A DNA stretch of 41,401 bases from Myxococcales bacterium (GTDB lineage Bacteria > Myxococcota > Myxococcia > Myxococcales > UBA5297). Positions 16,956 through 24,368 of the stretch are shown piece after piece (the stretch's first letter is position 1; every line of letters starts with the position of its first letter). Where the stretch lies: assembly GCA_031262165.1 (NCBI GenBank), contig JAISIF010000038.1, positions 1 to 41,401 on the forward strand, read 5' to 3'. Under the pieces are notes generated by a model. It ran no database searches. It saw nothing but the letters and a program-made list of their open reading frames with translations, and was not told the origin of the DNA. Both the position numbers and the translations under genes were made by a program.

Positions 16956-17807
16956 ATGATCCGCTCCCGATTTTCCGCTGCCCTGTGCAGCGTCGCCGTT
17001 GCCCTCTGTCTCGCCGTATCTGCCTGCGCCAATGACACGGGCGAGTCGTTCACCAAGCTGAGCGCTTCCCTTGAAGCCGAGTTGATTCAACACGCCGACG
17101 AGATGACCGAGGACGGCTTTTTCCGATTGGAGAGTGGCGTCGAAATCAAAATCACCGAAGCGCGCCTCACGGTGAGCGCCGTGGATCTGATCGTGGCGGG
17201 CAAGGACGCGAGCTCGACCGTCTTTGATCCGGCCAATCCTCCTGCGGGCTACTCCAGCTGCCACGGTGGCCATTGCCACGCAGACGACGGCAGGCTCGTC
17301 GATTACGCGGACATCCAGGCCGAGCTCGACAGCGCCTCTGACGCAGAGCCCGCTGTCGCGATGACCCTCGAGTTCGACGCGGCCATCGACCTGTTGCATC
17401 CAGAGGAGATCGTCCCGACCTGCGAGAGCGCGAACAGCAAGAGCTGCTCACTCAGTGAGGGAACGCTCCGTCGCGTCGATCTCAAAGTCAGCCAGCTCAC
17501 CATCCAAGGCCAGGTCCGCAAAAGTGGTGAGCGCGCGGCGCGTGCGGTCGAAGTCGTGATCCCAATCCCTGAAGAGGACGGCCTCTTCATGCAGGTGCTC
17601 GACATGAAGGTCGGCAAGGGCGGCGAGAAGAGCCTCGAGCTCGACATGCACCTCAAGATCTCGGCTGAAATCCTGGCCGCCTACGACTTTGACGCGGCAA
17701 GCCCAGATCTCGAACCAGTGCTCCACGAGCTGAGCGAGTCGGTCTTCTCGATCGGTGCCGAGTCCGACCACGATCACGAGGATCACGCCGACCATGACCA
17801 CGGCTGA
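16956..17807 (+). CDS. Lipoprotein with His-rich metal-binding motifs, in the zinc operon
   Basis: The 283-residue product starts with a signal peptide and lipobox VSAC. Two metal-binding stretches stand out: SSCHGGHCHADDG in the middle and the tail HDHEDHADHDHG. The rest is beta-rich with no recognised domain (repeats of amphipathic strands such as VDLKVSQLTIQGQV). It lies between znuA and znuC in the same direction, and its stop overlaps the likely znuC start. I infer a lipid-anchored zinc chaperone or store that feeds ZnuA. The frame is open upstream to 16875, but the lipoprotein signal fixes the start at 16956. Confidence 0.75.
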   Translation: MIRSRFSAALCSVAVALCLAVSACANDTGESFTKLSASLEAELIQHADEMTEDGFFRLESGVEIKITEARLTVSAVDLIVAGKDASSTVFDPANPPAGYSSCHGGHCHADDGRLVDYADIQAELDSASDAEPAVAMTLEFDAAIDLLHPEEIVPTCESANSKSCSLSEGTLRRVDLKVSQLTIQGQVRKSGERAARAVEVVIPIPEEDGLFMQVLDMKVGKGGEKSLELDMHLKISAEILAAYDFDAASPDLEPVLHELSESVFSIGAESDHDHEDHADHDHG

Positions 17808-18543
17808 TGAAACCATGACGCCGATCGTCCGCACCCGTGGGCTCCTCGTGGGCCACGCGGGTCGGGCGATTTTGCCACCCATCGACATGGACTTCGCGGC
17901 AGGGAGCGTGACGGCCATCCTTGGTCGCAATGGCGCGGGCAAGAGCACGCTGCTCCAAACGCTGCTCGGCGCGCTGCCGCCCATCGAGGGCTCGATCGAG
18001 CGTTGCCGCACACCGCTTCGGATTGCGTTGATGCCACAAGCTCAAAAGCTCGACTTTCAGCTGCCGATCACGGTGCGCGAATTCGTTTCGTGGGGCTCGC
18101 TCGTTGGTCAGGGTTTTCTGCGGCGGCCTTGGAATTCGGCGACCGAGATCGAGACAGTCGAAACCGCCCTTGGCGCGCTTGGACTGACAGCTCTGGGCAA
18201 TCGATTTTTGTCTGAGCTCTCTGTTGGTCAACAGCAGCGCGTTTTGTTTGCTCGGGTCATGGCCACACAGGCAGATCTTGCCCTGCTCGATGAGCCAACC
18301 GCAGCAATGGATCTCGTCTTCCAACGCGAGGTCATGGCGAGCCTGCAAGAGCTGGCAAAAGCGCGATCGATGGCTGTCGTTGTCGTGACCCACGCACTCT
18401 CGCTGATCTCGCAGAGCGCCGAGTGCGTCTTGTTTCTCGATGCTGAAGCAGGTGCCGTTGTCTGTGGTCCACGCGCAGAGGTCATGGCGAGCCATGCGTT
18501 CCAGCGGCAATTCGGAATCGAGTCGACTGGAGGCGGGCCGTGA
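17794..18543 (+). CDS. znuC: Zinc ABC transporter ATP-binding protein (ZnuC-like)
   Basis: This cytosolic ATPase powers the zinc importer. It shows Walker A (GRNGAGKST), Q-loop (MPQAQKLDF), signature LSVGQQQR, Walker B (LALLDEPTAAMD) and the switch His in VVVTHAL. About 249 residues, normal for the family. The ATG at 17794 overlaps the preceding lipoprotein gene by 14 bases; a second ATG at 17815 would remove the overlap but has no better ribosome site. It is a standard cluster-9 type metal transporter ATPase by context with ZnuA and ZnuB. Confidence 0.92.
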   Translation: MTTADETMTPIVRTRGLLVGHAGRAILPPIDMDFAAGSVTAILGRNGAGKSTLLQTLLGALPPIEGSIERCRTPLRIALMPQAQKLDFQLPITVREFVSWGSLVGQGFLRRPWNSATEIETVETALGALGLTALGNRFLSELSVGQQQRVLFARVMATQADLALLDEPTAAMDLVFQREVMASLQELAKARSMAVVVVTHALSLISQSAECVLFLDAEAGAVVCGPRAEVMASHAFQRQFGIESTGGGP

Positions 18544-18661
18544 CCCCGAAAACATCGATTCAGACACTCGTCGCAGATGCCAGCCCCCGCGATTCTTTTG
18601 TCGAGATCCCCAAAATCCGAATGGCTCTGTCTCGAAGCATTCGCGAGCCGAGGTTTTTGAA

Positions 18662-19597
18662 ATGATGGATGGTGCCCTTCTCTGGAGTGATCTGTGGGCC
18701 GCCCGAGAGCTCTTTGCTGCGCCCATCGCCTGCGCTGCCGCTGCTGGGGCTGGCCTCGGGTTTTTGAGCGTGTTCATCGTGCTCAAACGCATGGTCTTCA
18801 TCAGCGCCACGGTGAGCCAGTGCGCAGGACTGGGCGTGGCCTTCGCCTTTTGGATCGAGCTTTTCTTGGGCATGCACCTGCCACCGGCCGTGATCGCCTC
18901 GCTCGTGGCCATCGCCGCGACGCTCTTGTGTGCCATCGATCCCAAGCGAGTGGGCCTGACGCGTGAGGCATTGCTCGGACTCATCTATGCGCTCAGCGCG
19001 AGTCTGGCCGTCTTGCTCAGCGCGCGCCTTGCCCAGGAGGCACACGAGGTTCAGGCCATCCTGTTCGGGAGCGCAGTGCTGGTCCGCGATCTCGACGTGT
19101 GGCTCGTCTCTTCTCTTGGCGCGATCATCTTGCTCCTCGGCACGTGGACCTACCGCGGGCTCACGTTCGCGTTGTTCGACGAGACAGCTGCCCGCGCGCA
19201 GGGATTGGCTGTGTTGGCGATCAAGGGAGCACTCCTCATCGCCATCGGCGCGATGATCGGGATCTCGGCACGCGCACTCGGCGCTCTGCCTGTCTTTGCC
19301 CTCTCGACTTTGCCTGCCGTGGCTGCGCTGCGCTGGCGCCTGCCCTTGCGCGGCGTGCTCATCGCCGCGAGCTTCATCGGCGTGTTCGACGGAGTGGGCG
19401 GCTACCTCTTGGCCTTGCGCTTCGACTTACCGGTTGGGGCGACGCAGGCCACGCTTGCCGGTTTCGTGGCGTTGGCCTCGATCGCCATCTGGACGCTGTG
19501 GGCCAGGTGGCGGCGCCTGCGACGATTCTCTATTTCTCCCGTGCCATGCCCAGAGCTTCGAAACCCATGTGGATCCTCTTCGTCATCCTTGCCGTGA
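18662..19597 (+). CDS. znuB: Zinc ABC transporter permease (ZnuB-like)
   Basis: This inner-membrane permease of the ABC-3 family moves the metal delivered by ZnuA. The 311-residue protein has about eight hydrophobic segments and the family's early LGFLSVFIVLKRMVFISATVSQ. A conserved later region (ISARALGALPVFALSTLPA) precedes the last helices. The start was placed at ATG 18662 with GAGG upstream; the 118 bases after znuC are non-coding. The last residues after the final helix are Ser/Pro-rich and run into the next gene, which starts inside this one. Confidence 0.9.
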   Translation: MMDGALLWSDLWAARELFAAPIACAAAAGAGLGFLSVFIVLKRMVFISATVSQCAGLGVAFAFWIELFLGMHLPPAVIASLVAIAATLLCAIDPKRVGLTREALLGLIYALSASLAVLLSARLAQEAHEVQAILFGSAVLVRDLDVWLVSSLGAIILLLGTWTYRGLTFALFDETAARAQGLAVLAIKGALLIAIGAMIGISARALGALPVFALSTLPAVAALRWRLPLRGVLIAASFIGVFDGVGGYLLALRFDLPVGATQATLAGFVALASIAIWTLWARWRRLRRFSISPVPCPELRNPCGSSSSSLP

Positions 19598-20637
19598 TCG
19601 GCGTCGTGGTCATCGCCGCGATCGCCTTCGTCCATCAGCCGAGCTTCGGGCAGCTGCCACGCGGCGCGCGCCTGGAGCGCATCGAGCGCTCATCCCACTA
19701 CCGCGACGGCAAGTTCCAGAACCTGAGTCCAACGCCGACCTTCACGGGCGACGCGCGCGGCCTCGTCTCCGGGATCGGCGAGTTTTTGAACCGGAAGCAA
19801 GACGGCCTCGTCCCGACGCGCCCGATCGCCGCCATCGAGACGGACCTGCGCGCGCTCGACCCCAGCAAGGACCAGCTCATCTGGTTCGGTCACTCGTCCT
19901 TTCTGCTCCAGGTCGAGGGCAAACGCCTGCTCGTCGATCCCGTCTTCGACGCGGCCGCGCCCCTCGCCTTCATCAACCGCCCCTTCCCTGGCACCGACAT
20001 CTACGCCGCCGAGGACATGCCAGAAGACATCGACGTGCTGCTCATCTCGCACGACCACTGGGACCACTTGGACCACGACACGGTCGTGAAGCTGATGGGC
20101 CGCGTGAAGCGCGTCGTGTGCGGCCTCGGCGTGGGCGCGCACTTCGAACACTGGGGCTACCCAGAGGCCAAGATCGTCGAATTGGACTGGAACGAGCGCG
20201 TCGAGCTCGGCGATGGGTTCACCATTCACGCGCTGCCCGCCCGCCATTTCTCTGGGCGAGGCCTCTCCTCTGGCAAATCGCTGTGGGCCTCGTTCCTCGT
20301 CCAGGCGCCGTCGCAGAAGATTTATGTCAGCGGCGATGGCGGCTACGACGCCCATTTCGCCGACATTGGCCAGCGCTTTGGGGACATCGACCTCGTCATT
20401 TTGGAAAATGGCCAATACAACAAGGATTGGAAATACATTCACCTGATGCCAGAACACCTTGGCCGCGCCGCCAGGGAATTGAATGCCAAGGCCCTGTTGA
20501 CCGTGCATCACTCGAAATACCTGCTCTCCACGCACCCTTGGGACGAGCCGCTGAAGAATGCCGCAGACGTCGCTCGTGAAGAAAAGTCGCTCCGCGTGCT
20601 CATGCCGACCATTGGTGAGCCCGTGGGCTGGCGCTGA
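19546..20637 (+). CDS. Metallo-beta-lactamase-fold hydrolase (NAPE-PLD/UlaG-like), membrane-anchored
   Basis: The 363-residue protein begins with one strong membrane helix (WILFVILAVIGVVVIAAIAFV) and then a metallo-hydrolase domain. Metal-binding signatures are SHDHWDHLDHDTV near residue 170, GVGAHFEHWGY, ARHFSGR, GDGGYD and HHSKY near the end. This arrangement matches the NAPE-phospholipase D / UlaG-like branch, which acts on phospholipids or lactones. The gene overlaps znuB by 52 bases, so it may be the last member of the zinc operon; the enzyme itself should need zinc. Substrate is not predictable. A second ATG at 19567 is possible. Confidence 0.85.
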   Translation: MPRASKPMWILFVILAVIGVVVIAAIAFVHQPSFGQLPRGARLERIERSSHYRDGKFQNLSPTPTFTGDARGLVSGIGEFLNRKQDGLVPTRPIAAIETDLRALDPSKDQLIWFGHSSFLLQVEGKRLLVDPVFDAAAPLAFINRPFPGTDIYAAEDMPEDIDVLLISHDHWDHLDHDTVVKLMGRVKRVVCGLGVGAHFEHWGYPEAKIVELDWNERVELGDGFTIHALPARHFSGRGLSSGKSLWASFLVQAPSQKIYVSGDGGYDAHFADIGQRFGDIDLVILENGQYNKDWKYIHLMPEHLGRAARELNAKALLTVHHSKYLLSTHPWDEPLKNAADVAREEKSLRVLMPTIGEPVGWR

Positions 20638-20701
20638 GTTTCAATCGTTCGCTGAAGCATCCTCAATGTTTTCCCTGCCGAAACGGCAAAGGAGCACGAC
20701 A

Positions 20702-21307
20702 ATGAAAGTAAAAATGAATCTCTTTTCTCTGGCGTTGATCGCGTCGATGGCCGTGAGCTGTTCGCAGGCGCAAAATAAAAGCATCGACACCAAAGAGAAT
20801 ACCCAAATGAATGAGACACTAAAACAAACGAAAACCCTCATCGCCTATTATTCACTCAGCGGAAACACGCGCACCCTCGCTGGCCTCATTCAGCAGGCGA
20901 CGGGCGCCGAACTCTTCGAAATTCAGACGGTCGAGGCCTACCCGAGCGATTACGAGGGCGTCCTCGCGCGAGGTAAAGAGGAATTGAATTCTCACAACTA
21001 TCCAAAATTGAAATCCAACGTGGACAACCTGGCCGATTACGACGTGATCTTCGTTGGTGCGCCCAACTGGTTCTCGACGATCGCGCCGCCGCTGATGGCC
21101 TTCCTCACGAGCCACGATCTCTCGGGAAAGACGGTCGTTCCTTTTGTCACACATGGGACTGGGGGCCTGGCCAATTGTGAAAAAGACGTGGTGAAGCTCA
21201 CGCCCAATTCAAAACATTTGGAGGCTTTCCACGTCGCAGGGAAGGCCGTGGGCGATGCGCAAAGCAATGTCCACACTTGGCTGCGCAAAATTGGATTGAT
21301 GAAATAA
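20702..21307 (+). CDS. Flavodoxin-family protein with lipoprotein signal
   Basis: The start at 20702 has GGAG upstream and gives a signal peptide with lipobox AVSC. After a short polar linker the flavodoxin fold follows: LIAYYSLSGNTRTLA (FMN phosphate loop), YDVIFVGAPNWFSTIAPP and VVPFVTHGTGG. This subfamily (flavodoxin_4) includes predicted NAD(P)H-dependent or electron-transfer flavoproteins. An exported flavodoxin is unusual but known as a class in several bacteria; redox delivery to envelope proteins is inferred. A second in-frame ATG at 20714 is possible. A strong terminator lies 43 bases downstream. Confidence 0.85.
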   Translation: MKVKMNLFSLALIASMAVSCSQAQNKSIDTKENTQMNETLKQTKTLIAYYSLSGNTRTLAGLIQQATGAELFEIQTVEAYPSDYEGVLARGKEELNSHNYPKLKSNVDNLADYDVIFVGAPNWFSTIAPPLMAFLTSHDLSGKTVVPFVTHGTGGLANCEKDVVKLTPNSKHLEAFHVAGKAVGDAQSNVHTWLRKIGLMK

Positions 21308-21350
21308 ATCGATCCGTTCCAAAACCGCATCCGCACGAGAATTTTCATTG

Positions 21351-21387
21351 AATAGGGTCGCGATTTATCGCGGCCTCTATTTTTTTG
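21351..21387 (+). terminator. Intrinsic terminator after the flavodoxin gene
   Basis: AATAGGGTCGCGA pairs with TCGCGGCCTCTATT across a TTTA loop, with one bulge and G-T pairs, and is followed by seven Ts. It ends the transcript from the flavodoxin gene and possibly from the zinc cluster upstream. Confidence 0.8.
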
Positions 21388-21398
21388 AATGAATCAAA

Positions 21399-21425
21399 TA
21401 GGGCGCAATGAAGCGCGCCCCTACG
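21399..21425. repeat. GGGCGC-type palindrome ending in CCCCTAC
   Basis: GGGCGC and GCGCCC-like arms surround AATGAA, and the right end reads CCCCTAC. The same CCCCTAC / GTAGGGG edge recurs with other palindromes at 33166-33188, 33364-33387, 38200-38223 and 38271-38292. It is one member of a dispersed palindromic family. Confidence 0.55.
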
Positions 21426-21460
21426 GAAAGACATTGCATCAGCGAGGTTTGGGGGCAGGT

Positions 21461-22309
21461 CTAATGATCGAGGGCCGGGGACTCGTCGCCCACTTTCAGA
21501 CAGAAAGCGCGAAAAACCCCTTCCATCATGTCTTGGCCACTCGTGGCGCCCAGTCGTTCGAGGCGATCGATGGCTCGATCGAAAGCAGACTCATCGAGCT
21601 GTTCATCGGCCAGCGCGTGAACGAAATCGCGCAATGCCTCGGGGTAATAGCCAAAGGAGGCATTCCAGAGCATGTCGATGGAGGTGCGCGTGGTCCGAGT
21701 GATTGGAATCTCTCTGAATTCGGCATGCAATCGAGCTTTGGCATTTTCGAAGAAAGGCATCGAATCGAGCGCTGCCAATAGTCCGGTCAACAGATCGTCA
21801 CCCGTGGGCGTCGAGCCGATTCCAAGGCCGACGATCGAATCGGACAGGCGGTTTGAATCCGAAAAATCATTCGAGCGAATTCGGCGGAGGATGTCTTGGA
21901 AGCGCTCGGAGATCTTTTGACGAGTGAAATCGCGTTCGAACGAATCGATTCTCGATCTGATCGATTCGATCTTTCGAGAAATCCGTATCGAATCAAAATC
22001 AAAATGAACCGGTCCCATCGAGAGATCGACGCCTTCTCCAGTCAAATCAGCACAGTGAAGCGTGATCGTCTCCCCGACCCGCCGCGCCATCGACAGATCG
22101 TCGAGCACGATGCCCAGCGGCACGAGCGAGCGAGCCGGATGCAGCAGCACAATCGACCTGCCGATGCTTGGCCTCGGCGCAAAAAAAGAGGCGGCGGGTT
22201 GGGCATCCACCACCTCTGTGACCACGGCGTGTGTGTGGATCGCTTCGATTCTGAGGGTCAGTGACTCGCTCAGAGAGAGGGCGAGTCTGGAGTCGAAGCG
22301 GCGATACAT
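21461..22309 (-). CDS. DUF2877 (AllH-like) protein
   Basis: The 282-residue protein has the DUF2877 signatures: LGIGSTPTGDDLLTGLLAAL in the middle and LGATSGQDMMEGVFRAF near the end. DUF2877 includes AllH, part of the oxamate carbamoyltransferase complex in allantoin (purine) breakdown, usually with FdrA/AllF-type subunits, which are absent here. The ATG follows the stop of the DUF4276 gene by one base (TGAGATG), with GGAGGG just before, so the two are translationally coupled. A carbamoyltransferase-like or nucleotide-related function is the family-based guess; a xanthine dehydrogenase-type enzyme is encoded 2 kb away. Confidence 0.75.
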   Translation of the reverse strand: MYRRFDSRLALSLSESLTLRIEAIHTHAVVTEVVDAQPAASFFAPRPSIGRSIVLLHPARSLVPLGIVLDDLSMARRVGETITLHCADLTGEGVDLSMGPVHFDFDSIRISRKIESIRSRIDSFERDFTRQKISERFQDILRRIRSNDFSDSNRLSDSIVGLGIGSTPTGDDLLTGLLAALDSMPFFENAKARLHAEFREIPITRTTRTSIDMLWNASFGYYPEALRDFVHALADEQLDESAFDRAIDRLERLGATSGQDMMEGVFRAFCLKVGDESPALDH

Positions 22310-22310
22310 C

Positions 22311-22940
22311 TCAACCCTCCATCAAGCCGTCCAAGCACTTCGTCAGCTCTCGAAACGAAGCGCAGCGCTCCATCACGAGGTTCGGGCGGACGCGCTTCAA
22401 GAGCTCGCTGGCATGCCTGATCTTTCCGTAGGCGCCTTTTTTTGTGTTCTTCGTGGCTGCTTCGAGCGCTCGATACAGGCTGGCCTTCGTTGCCTCGTCG
22501 AGCAGTAGTCTTCGTGGGAGCGGATTCCTGTTGAACTTCTGGCCGTAGAACTCTTCGAGCTTGTCGGGATCGGCGACGAGCCAGGCCTCCATGCACTGAG
22601 TCATGAGGTGAACGTGGTTCGCGTCGATTCTTGGAAAGGTCCAGGAAGAATCGCGTCTCTTGAGATGATCGATGCGCCCTTGCGGCGATGGGTTGGCGAC
22701 TGGGGCTTCGGCATCGACGAGAAGCAGGACGACGTCGTCAGCGCTTCGTCTCTTCAGCGCGGCCTCAAAGCCTTGAAAGGCCTTGTCGCGTCCGCCGCAG
22801 AGCACGGTCTTCCAGTGTATCCTGTGCTGGCGAGCAGCGGCCTTCTGCGCTGACAACAGCTCATCGAAGCCCTGGCGCAGCTGACTGTGTTCTGCCGCAG
22901 TGTTGCCGCCGCCTTCGACATAGAGCGCGATGCTCTTCAT
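22311..22940 (-). CDS. DUF4276 family protein, probable nuclease-like partner of the AAA ATPase
   Basis: The 209-residue protein starts SIALYVEGGGNTAAEH and continues with DDVVLLLVDAEAP. The VEG and LVDxE motifs resemble the acidic motifs of TOPRIM folds, as in OLD-family nucleases and DUF4435. Other conserved stretches are HLMTQCMEAWLVAD and FNRNPLPR. Its ATG overlaps the stop of the AAA ATPase gene by four bases (22937-22940). ATPase plus DUF4276 pairs recur in many bacterial genomes and look like anti-phage modules comparable to PARIS (ATPase plus DUF4435). The nuclease activity and defence role are inference. Confidence 0.8.
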   Translation of the reverse strand: MKSIALYVEGGGNTAAEHSQLRQGFDELLSAQKAAARQHRIHWKTVLCGGRDKAFQGFEAALKRRSADDVVLLLVDAEAPVANPSPQGRIDHLKRRDSSWTFPRIDANHVHLMTQCMEAWLVADPDKLEEFYGQKFNRNPLPRRLLLDEATKASLYRALEAATKNTKKGAYGKIRHASELLKRVRPNLVMERCASFRELTKCLDGLMEG

Positions 22941-24115
22941 GGGTTGCCTCCGAGTTCGCCCATGAGCCACAGGTCGCCGAGTCGGTATTGGTCGAGCCAA
23001 TGGCTCAGGTCATCGGTGCTCAGGCGCCGAAGCCGGGTGCCTCCGAGGTGCTCACACACGAGCACCGATTCGATGTGATCGGTGAGCGCGGAGACCAGCG
23101 CATCCGAGTGCGTGGTGACGATGAGCTGCGTGCGCTCGCTCGCTGCCACGAGCAGCTCTGCCACGAGCGAAACAGCGTCGGGATGCAGGCCCAGCTCAGG
23201 CTCCTCGATGCACACGAGCGGTGGCGGGTTTGGAGAGAGCAGGAGCGCGCTCATGGCGAGGAAGCGCATCGTGCCATCAGAGAGGCGTGTGGCGGGCACG
23301 GGTGCCTTGATCCCCTCTTCGTGCAGGAAAAATTGCACGGTCCCGGCCTGCACGAGCGTGCTCACGCGCTGGAGGCGCGGGAGAAACCGCCGCAGCATGG
23401 CGTCGAGCTTGGGGCCTGAATCCGTGTGTTCGAGCTGGTTGAGGATGAGCCCCAGGTTGCGTGCATCGGGCAAAAGTCGGTCGGTCGGCAGATCTGCGGG
23501 CTGCGGCTGGCGGAGCGCGGTGTAGCGGCCAAAGCTCCACTCGCGGAAGGTCTGGATGCGAGCAAACTCACGCGCGCACCAGGTGAGCTCTGGATAGAGT
23601 TCAGGGTCCTTGCGCTGCGACAACACGGATTCGTCCGCCAGGAGGCTCTCGCGTTGAAGGTGCCGCTCTGTCCGCTCGCCATCCCATCTCTCGCAGACGT
23701 TCAGCACCGGCCGACCATTCTGGAAGCGGTAGTAAAAATAGACGTCCTTTTCGTCTGACCGGTGTTTCTCGGCCTCCTCGATGGCTTCGTCGATGATTTC
23801 GGTGCGTGGTCCAGAGGCAGCGAACTGAAGCCGATAGCGCAGCGAGCTCTGTGATTCTCGGCACAGGCGAGCGTCGAGCGTTGCGTGGGCAGGAGAAGAG
23901 CTTCCTTTCCAGAGCCATTCGCGCACACCGCCACCATCTCGAATGGCGGACGCGAACGCCGTCGCTGTCGCGCGCAACAGCTCGATGGCCTCGATCAGGT
24001 TCGATTTGCCTGAGCCGTTCGGTCCGATGACGACGTTGAGCGGTTGGAGCGGAATTTCCGGCGCTTGCGGCGCGAAGGAGAGAAGGCTGTCGAGCCGTAG
24101 GGATTCGATGAACAT
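22937..24115 (-). CDS. AAA family (AAA_21, SMC/ABC-like) ATPase
   Basis: The 392-residue protein opens with LRLDSLLSFAP and Walker A GPNGSGKS (31-38), then a middle insertion of about 240 residues with charged, coiled-coil-prone segments. The C-terminal half carries an ABC-type signature (RLSDGTMRFLAMSALLL), Walker B (LVCIEEPELGLHPDAV) and the His-switch TTHSDALVSAL. This is the RecF/OLD-like class common in overcoming-lysogenization, PARIS and related conflict systems. It should work with DUF4276, which overlaps its stop. The start is ATG 24115, only 10 bases from the repeat element end; a clear ribosome site is lacking, so the element may have altered its leader. Confidence 0.88.
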   Translation of the reverse strand: MFIESLRLDSLLSFAPQAPEIPLQPLNVVIGPNGSGKSNLIEAIELLRATATAFASAIRDGGGVREWLWKGSSSPAHATLDARLCRESQSSLRYRLQFAASGPRTEIIDEAIEEAEKHRSDEKDVYFYYRFQNGRPVLNVCERWDGERTERHLQRESLLADESVLSQRKDPELYPELTWCAREFARIQTFREWSFGRYTALRQPQPADLPTDRLLPDARNLGLILNQLEHTDSGPKLDAMLRRFLPRLQRVSTLVQAGTVQFFLHEEGIKAPVPATRLSDGTMRFLAMSALLLSPNPPPLVCIEEPELGLHPDAVSLVAELLVAASERTQLIVTTHSDALVSALTDHIESVLVCEHLGGTRLRRLSTDDLSHWLDQYRLGDLWLMGELGGNP

Positions 24116-24125
24116 GGTCTCATTC

Positions 24126-24286
24126 TTAGGACCTATCCCTCAATTATCCCGTCGCTCCGCTCGTCCGTGAAACGCCAGCCTTCGTTGCTTCGTTGGTCAC
24201 TTCCGTCTGGAAGCTCCCTCCTCGCGCCTCGTCTGGCACTCCACGTCCTTCGCGTTGCTCGGTCCTAATCGATGGATAAATCCTGA
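24126..24286 (+). mobile_element. MITE-like dispersed repeat, copy B (161 bp)
   Basis: It begins TTAGGACCTATCCCTCAATT and ends GATGGATAAATCCTGA. The interior matches copies A and C over most of its length, including the shared CGTGAAACGC and TTCGTTGCTTCG segments. One inverted end has diverged by a few bases. It lies immediately upstream of the AAA ATPase start, separating that operon from the molybdenum hydroxylase genes, and is followed by the CCCTCTCC hairpin at 24291-24318. Confidence 0.8.
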
Positions 24287-24290
24287 AAAT

Positions 24291-24318
24291 CCCTCTCCCG
24301 TTCAGATGCAGGAGAGGG
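24291..24318. repeat. CCCTCTCC / GGAGAGGG hairpin
   Basis: Perfect 8-base arms (24291-24298 and 24311-24318) enclose a 12-base loop. It shares its arms with the palindromes at 120-197. It sits 50 bases beyond the stop of the molybdopterin-subunit gene and could serve as that operon's terminator, although no T-run follows on either strand. Confidence 0.55.
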
Positions 24319-24368
24319 ATTTGGACAGGGCCGCGAGAATTGCGACGGGCGGCCTCAAAGGGCAGCCC

